Below are positions 59,301 to 64,000 of a stretch of 64,000 nucleotides of DNA, one piece after another. The DNA comes from Apostichopus japonicus (lineage: Eukaryota; Echinodermata; Holothuroidea; Aspidochirotida; Stichopodidae), in the NCBI RefSeq assembly GCF_037975245.1, contig NC_092579.1, positions 26,461,666-26,525,665 of the forward strand. The letters are read 5' to 3'. Position 1 is the first letter of the stretch. Each line of letters starts with the position of its first letter. The position numbers were made by a program, and so were the translations under genes. Below the pieces are notes generated by a model. That model was not told the origin of the DNA and searched no databases. It saw nothing but the letters and a program-made list of their open reading frames with translations.

Positions 59301-62300
59301 ACTAAAAAATTGGTTCTTCTAGATACAGAATGTGTCGAAATCGAATTATATAGAGCCTTCATGGAACTCTGTCCAATGTAAAAAACATTCTTCATACATA
59401 ACAGTCTCAAATAGCTTAGTTATCATTGTACAGAAATACTGTACCAAGGTGGGAACAACTACTTCATTTATTAATAAACCATGCCAATCCCACCCCACCC
59501 CCCCCCTCTCTCTCACATACACAAACAAATGAATCAAAGATAGATTGTTGTGTTTAACAGAAATTATTCTCATTCTCTCATTCATGTTCCTCTATTATTC
59601 CTTTGGATTGTGTATCCCACTATATTGTATCTTCATAATGCATTTTTGTTCTCTTTTGTTTCCTTCACAGGAAAACCAGTTCTGGTACCCCTTACATCTT
59701 CTGTATCCTTTTACTAAGATTCAAATCTTAGACAATGAGCCTCTTCTGCATACAGAAATACTCATTAGTTTTGCCAGAATATCGAAGCTGGTTATGTGCA
59801 GTTTTGGCATTTTGAAGAAAAAAAATTAGGGTTTTATACTGTAAGAGGTTATTGCCTTAACAATTGAAGCAGAACTGTAAAAAATGTTTATCATGTGAAG
59901 ATCAGGTACAGTATTATATACAATCATTTAAAAGAAATGTCCTTCCATTGACAGGAATTATATTTCTTAGATTTTGGTAGCAGAATCCCTTGGAAACAAA
60001 GCCTTTCGTATGGGTAATGTTTTAAATGTAGATATTTAATATTTATATCGTAATATTGTCAATTCCATGATAGAAACATTAATTATGAAGATAATATCTT
60101 CTTTACTATTAAGTATCTAATCATTTTTCTCTGTCGTTGACTTGACGAGCACATACTGTGTAGAGTGGGCAAAATCTGTATCAAAATGATAGGAGTCTCA
60201 ATTTATGAAACGTTTAATAACCTTTGACCTTCTATACTTTACCTTGACATTGTTCTTCAGTTGTATGTTCCTGGGGAGCTGAAAGATGTAGAGAATGTTC
60301 TTATAGATATAGGCACTGGTTACTTTGCTGAAAAGGTGAGTCGATAATTGGTTTTCATGTTTCCCAGCCTGGGATACTGTAAACTTAGGGGAAAAAATTA
60401 TTCAGTCTTCACTGATGGTTTTTTTCAAAGAGCTCAGAGATTCTAAGTAATTTCAATAATATGCTTGGAATGTTGAACTTGCAGTGAAATTAAAAAAAAA
60501 AAAATTTTAAGTGTAGCACTGACTCGGGTGAGTACCTTGCGTTGCGTGAGATTGATATGCAAAGATTATGTTAAAATGAAACTATGATATTTTAGAAGTC
60601 ATGGCATCTGGAGCAAGTAGAATTTTATCAGAATGAATTAAAAAAAGTATCCTTATTGTGGGGATAAACAGTTGAAAGAATAATCGAGCTGGAACCTGGA
60701 AGTATCAGTTCAAGACATGATATAGCTGATGTGAACATGACCTTCACATTTAACAATACTATTATAGTATATAGGCAAGTGAGAGTTGTTGTATAAAGGC
60801 AAGTGAGACTTTCACGTGTACTGCCAATTTTACACTTATTTTGCATTACGTCTCTATCGTAACTGTGAATGTCTGGTTATTTTTCAGTAATTGGTTTCCT
60901 GAATATAAACTGTGCATTGCTTGAAACTACAGTAAAGTCAGTCATACTGGATGTAACTGTACAAAGCTGTTGTTTTTTATTAGGCATGCATAGTACATTC
61001 ACTGTGGTGACAAGGTCCGAAGTATTTAGTTGTTTCCTCTGCCCGTGTATCTTTCAGGGATCCCCCCATACCACTTTGGAGGGGGGGGGGCAAATGCATG
61101 GAGAAATAAAAAATAGATAAAATCTCCATTTAACATGTGGAGTTATTGTAGAGTAACATCAGTAGTAATAAGCTCAAATGCTTATGTGTGTTGATTTTCC
61201 CTCCTTAGACATTACCAGATGCTAAGGATTACTTCCAGAGAAAGGTTGAATTTACCACCAAGCAGATGGAGAGAGTCCAACCAATACTTATAGAGAAGTC
61301 TAAGATGAGGCAAGGTAAGGAGGAAGCAGAATAGATTAATAGTTGAATTCCTTTAGCTGACTCGGTTTCTTCACAGAATTATTACTTGGTGTTAAACAGA
61401 CAGGTGAAACCAATGAATGCAAAATCAAATGTGTACTTTAGAAACTACTCTACCAGGGCTGATCTTTAGCCGACATCCAAGATGCTTTAACTTTTGTTTT
61501 TGACACAAACTTTCCCCCTTGAAGTGTGATCCAACAGACACTGCAGTGCACTTGTCGAAAGATTGTCAACTTCTTCATCTGCAAGTTTAAAGACTTTGTA
61601 CAGTAGCAAAGTATTATCAACAGCACCATAGGAGCCACTAGTTATGATCAAATTAAACCAACCACATGAATATGGTCTTAAACATCAATGTAAAAACATT
61701 GGTAAGAATGAAGTAGCCCTCACTGCAGTTGCACCGTTTAACTAAAGTATTCTCACAGAGATTTGTTCCCAAGTAGACAACAGACATTTCTCTGGTGACT
61801 CGATTGGCTTATGGTGCGCAACAGACTGTCTGAAAATATGAAAGCACACTCATTACTAATTGAACACAAAGCCTCCAAGCTTCAACTAACTGTAAACATT
61901 GCCTTGTCTGTTTGGAGATTTTGATGAGCCTATCACATGGCTTTGTAAAACCCACAGTACTTTTTTGCTTTGTTTTTTTTTTGGCTTTTGCAGCAACTTG
62001 CATACAGTAAGCTGAAAGATTGCATTTCCTGTGTTCTGTTTTTTAGCTTGAACATCGCTCTCATGAATTATTTATGATTTCATGAATAATATGTCTGTTC
62101 CCCATTGGCATGACATTGTTGCTAAGTTTTCATGAGTGGTGAAATTCTCGACAGTTACAGTAAGTGGCACTAGCTCTAAATCTTGATTTAGTGAAGTTTG
62201 CATTGTCTCGTAAAGAAATGATAAATTTGGTAGGAAATAACGCACAACTGGTGATGCAGACCGACTGTTATATTTGAACTTTAGGTATGTAAAATTAAAT

Positions 62301-62571
62301 ATGATATTCAGTGGGATGGATGTATTCATTTGTGGAAAGGGATTCAGTCAAAGTTTATGAGGAATGGTGATTTTAGGGAAGGGTACTAGCAGAGTTTGAA
62401 ATTCTTTTGCAATTGTCCCTTGTGCTATGAAATATTTAGTTAGTACTGTAGGAGACAGAGTAAATCTCTGAATTTTTTAAATTTTCTTTGGTGTTTGCAG
62501 TTATTACTGAAGTGATGAGCCTTAAGATTCAAGCACAAATGTCACAGCAGCAACCTGGAGGATCCAAATAA
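53305..62571 (+). CDS. PFDN5: PFDN5, prefoldin subunit 5
   Basis: Alpha-type subunit of the hexameric prefoldin chaperone that hands unfolded actin and tubulin to the CCT/TRiC chaperonin in the cytosol; in mammals it is also the Myc modulator MM-1. Exons: 53305-53385, 57758-57860, 59671-59702, 60261-60335, 61209-61314, 62501-62571 (TAA), all with AG acceptors and GT donors in compatible phases. They sum to 468 bases, 155 residues; human is 154. The protein has N- and C-terminal coiled-coil helices. The family core seen includes [12 protein letters not shown] at the start, [11 protein letters not shown] then [20 protein letters not shown] in the central beta hairpins, and [13 protein letters not shown]. 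The 32-base third exon is short but well bordered, and without it the frame and the conserved PLTSS are lost. AATAAA at 62934-62939 and 63064-63069 are candidate polyadenylation signals, the latter followed by a GT-rich stretch. Confidence 0.96.
53606..54508. mobile_element. MULE-like nonautonomous DNA transposon with 9-bp target duplication, in PFDN5 intron 1
   Basis: Inverted ends of at least 32 bases start GCGAAATTATTTTTCCCACT at the left; the mirror right end finishes AATTTCGC at 54508. The similarity continues inward over 'gacgcggcca', 'gggcgtgg' and 'cgtcacag'. Both sides carry the identical nonamer 'caccgggca' (53597-53605 and 54509-54517). Nine-base duplications and long inverted ends fit the Mutator/MULE superfamily. 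The interior (903 bases in total) has a hairpin 'cagggagctgct'...'agctccctgg' (53831-53864) and three 'cacgggaggttc' repeats (54147-54232) but no transposase. Confidence 0.88.
54509..57757 (+). other. PFDN5 intron 1, remaining part
   Basis: No additional gene recognised. Two short frames (56107-56364, 85 codons; 56781-56984, 67 codons) have balanced amino-acid composition and could be relics of a transposon protein, but neither resembles a family I know. TAGGCCTA-like motifs are frequent between 53460 and 55680. Confidence 0.35.
58045..58115 (+). repeat. Possible degenerate tRNA-like SINE head
   Basis: 'gcttgtaacccagaggttgc' followed by 'tggtcagaattgagaac' resembles the anticodon-to-box B part of tRNA-derived SINE heads. 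No box A or tail is clear. Confidence 0.3.
58305..58889. mobile_element. 585-bp inverted-repeat element rich in GCATCCGCGC, in PFDN5 intron 2
   Basis: Perfect 19-base inverted ends 'attatagaatacagggcca' (58305-58323) and its complement (58871-58889) continue more loosely inward to GCATCCGGATGCGCGGATGC. The interior consists of CpG-rich GCATCCGCGCATCC units and a tandem segment 'cattttgactccg'...'accccgggagtact' (copies starting near 58420 and 58530). No ORF; the superfamily could not be assigned because the target duplication is not clear. Confidence 0.75.
61440..62340 (-). other. PFDN5 intron 5 with possible decayed minus-strand coding relic
   Basis: Three minus-strand frames (61450-61638, 61809-62003, 62072-62329) lie close together. 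Their composition is more protein-like than the simple repeats elsewhere, which could reflect a decayed transposon gene. I do not recognise the family, and the frames are separated by stops. No effect on PFDN5 splicing is evident. Confidence 0.25.
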
Positions 62572-63383
62572 TAGATTGTGTCACTGTCACTGAAGGAGTC
62601 AGGCCACTCACTACAGACTGAATGCACCATCCTTACAAGTTCAAAGGTCATGGTAGTATTACCTTCTCATAGGGCTGTATTTGGCCAGCGTGCAGATTTA
62701 ATTCAACCTGCTATGTCTAGTTCCCTTGCTCAGATTTATATTATTGTGTGTGTCAAAAACTGGGCTCACATTTTCCACAAGATGTTATGTTTTGGACAAG
62801 GATAAGTTAATATAGATCTGTCTTGAAGCTCTAGAGAGATGTTTGTTGTGTGTGGAAGGCTTCATTTGTTATGTATGTATATATGTATGTATGTATTGTG
62901 TATACACAGTGCTGTTCTCTTTGCGTGTATATAAATAAATAGCAGAAAGCAGCCACAAGATTGATCCTTCCATCGATTCTGTGGGGAGTTCACATGGCAA
63001 ATTTGGTTGTCCAAAGAGATTGGTGTTGGATGCAAGGATAGACATGGAGTGTGTTTCAGAGCAAATAAACTGATTCATCTTAAGGTAACCTGCAGTGGTC
63101 GTTTTGTTTGTGTAGCTAGTAGTTTACAAATTGGTTTAAGTCAATAAATTTATTTGGTGGGGAGGGGGTGGGGGGGGGTAACAGGGTGAATGTGTGACCT
63201 GTAAAAGCAATGCTGGATACCGAAATGCATCGTTTTGCTTTACCGTTAATTGTCTGGATAAAGAGGGAAGATGTTCTGATTTTCTCTGTTTTATAAGTTT
63301 CACTCAGAAGTGACACGATCTGCTCGAAATATCACAAGAGAAGCAAGACATAAACCTGACATCTTTAATAGATATAATAAAGG
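62572..63383 (+). other. PFDN5 3' UTR and downstream region
   Basis: (TATG)n repeats lie at about 62871-62896. AATAAA at 63064-63069, followed by 'tggtcgttttgtttgtgtag', is the best candidate end of the PFDN5 transcript. A poly-G patch lies at about 63157-63178. No other gene is seen. Confidence 0.5.
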
Positions 63384-63965
63384 TATAACTTCTCTTGCGA
63401 GGGCTTGCAATCAGATATTACTTGCTCAAAAGCGATATTGTAAATGTTGTATATGAACGACACGGGATGTCTTTAAGATAACAATGTCATATCTGTTACT
63501 TTTGAATTCCATATAAGTATAAAATGAACAACAGAAAACTGACTGTGAAATTACAAACAGGGGAGATGAACCAAGAGATTTACGGCTTGAATGGGATTCA
63601 ACCAATACCCTCTGCTGTACTTTGCTTTCAGCCCAGAGGTCAATAGTTCAAATCTTGTTTGTGAAGTAAATTTCTGAGTCATAACTTCTCTTGCAAGGCT
63701 TTCAATCAGATCTTCTTGCTAATAAGTGATATTGTAAATGTTTTTATGGGATTGACACAAAGATATCTTGAAGATACAAAGTAAAATCTGTTACTTTTTA
63801 ATTTTATATAAGTATAAAATGAAAAATAGAAATTATAAAGAAGGGGAAAAGAACAAAAAACTATGGCTAGAATGGGCTTAGACCAATACCCTCTGCTGTG
63901 CTTTGCTTGCAGCCCAGAGGTCAATGGTTTGAATCTCGTTCCAGATGTAAATGTCTCTGTTGTTT
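63384..63965. repeat. 296-bp tandem duplication with tRNA-like module
   Basis: Two copies (63384-63680 and 63681-63965) each start 'ataacttctcttgc' and end with 'accaataccctctgctgt'...'cagcccagaggtcaat' followed by a box B-like 'ggtttgaatctcg' or 'agttcaaatcttg'. The copies differ at many positions and by small indels, so the duplication is old. The tRNA-like ending suggests a SINE-derived dimer. Confidence 0.75.
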
Positions 63966-64000
63966 TCTACCATTTAATAACTATCGTCAACACTTTGAAA

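Overview
This is a eukaryotic, animal-type window. It holds intron-rich genes with canonical GT-AG splice sites, tRNA-derived SINE-like repeats, many short DNA transposons with inverted ends and target duplications, long (TA)n, poly-G and poly-C tracts, and a decayed LINE reverse transcriptase. The coding exons read as ordinary metazoan orthologues. The gene set and repeat style suggest a marine deuterostome invertebrate, most likely an echinoderm such as a sea cucumber. That assignment is an inference, because no taxon-diagnostic sequence was available to compare.

Layout. All recognisable genes are on the + strand. (1) 1-20368: 23 coding exons of the mismatch-repair endonuclease PMS2, complete to the stop but entered at its second exon; the exons sum to 2616 bases, 871 codons plus stop. 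(2) 20369-24036: PMS2 3' region and intergenic DNA with two dispersed repeat families. (3) 24037-26394: GFER/ALR, the mitochondrial FAD-linked sulfhydryl oxidase, three exons, 174 residues. (4) 26395-43957: a gene-poor transposon region with a three-level nest of hAT-type elements (29115-30678), another hAT MITE pair, a CAGTT-rich array, a CpG-rich minisatellite, a 3.4 kb long-inverted-repeat element enclosing a dead LINE RT (37176-40567), a perfect 66-bp-arm palindrome carrying hammerhead-ribozyme-like cores on both strands (40832-40969), and blocks of palindromic ACGT repeats. (5) 43969-45111: an intact single-exon GT31 beta-1,3-galactosyltransferase-like gene. (6) 48091-48716: a frameshifted protein-kinase-like pseudogene, with a possible noncoding first exon near 46690-46750. 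(7) 53305-62571: PFDN5 (prefoldin subunit 5), six exons including a 32-base microexon, 155 residues; its introns carry a 903-bp element with 9-bp target duplications and a CpG-rich 585-bp inverted-repeat element. (8) 62572-64000: PFDN5 3' region and a 296-bp tandem duplicated tRNA-like repeat.

The genes do not form one pathway: DNA mismatch repair, mitochondrial oxidative folding, Golgi glycosylation and cotranslational chaperoning. What ties the window together is its repeat ecology. The strongest signals for a second look are the hammerhead-like palindrome, the Russian-doll hAT insertion with three intact target-site duplications, a minisatellite that has copied the PMS2 exon 3' splice site several times, the inverted-repeat element enclosing a LINE, and a TAGGCCTA-type motif concentrated just downstream of first exons.
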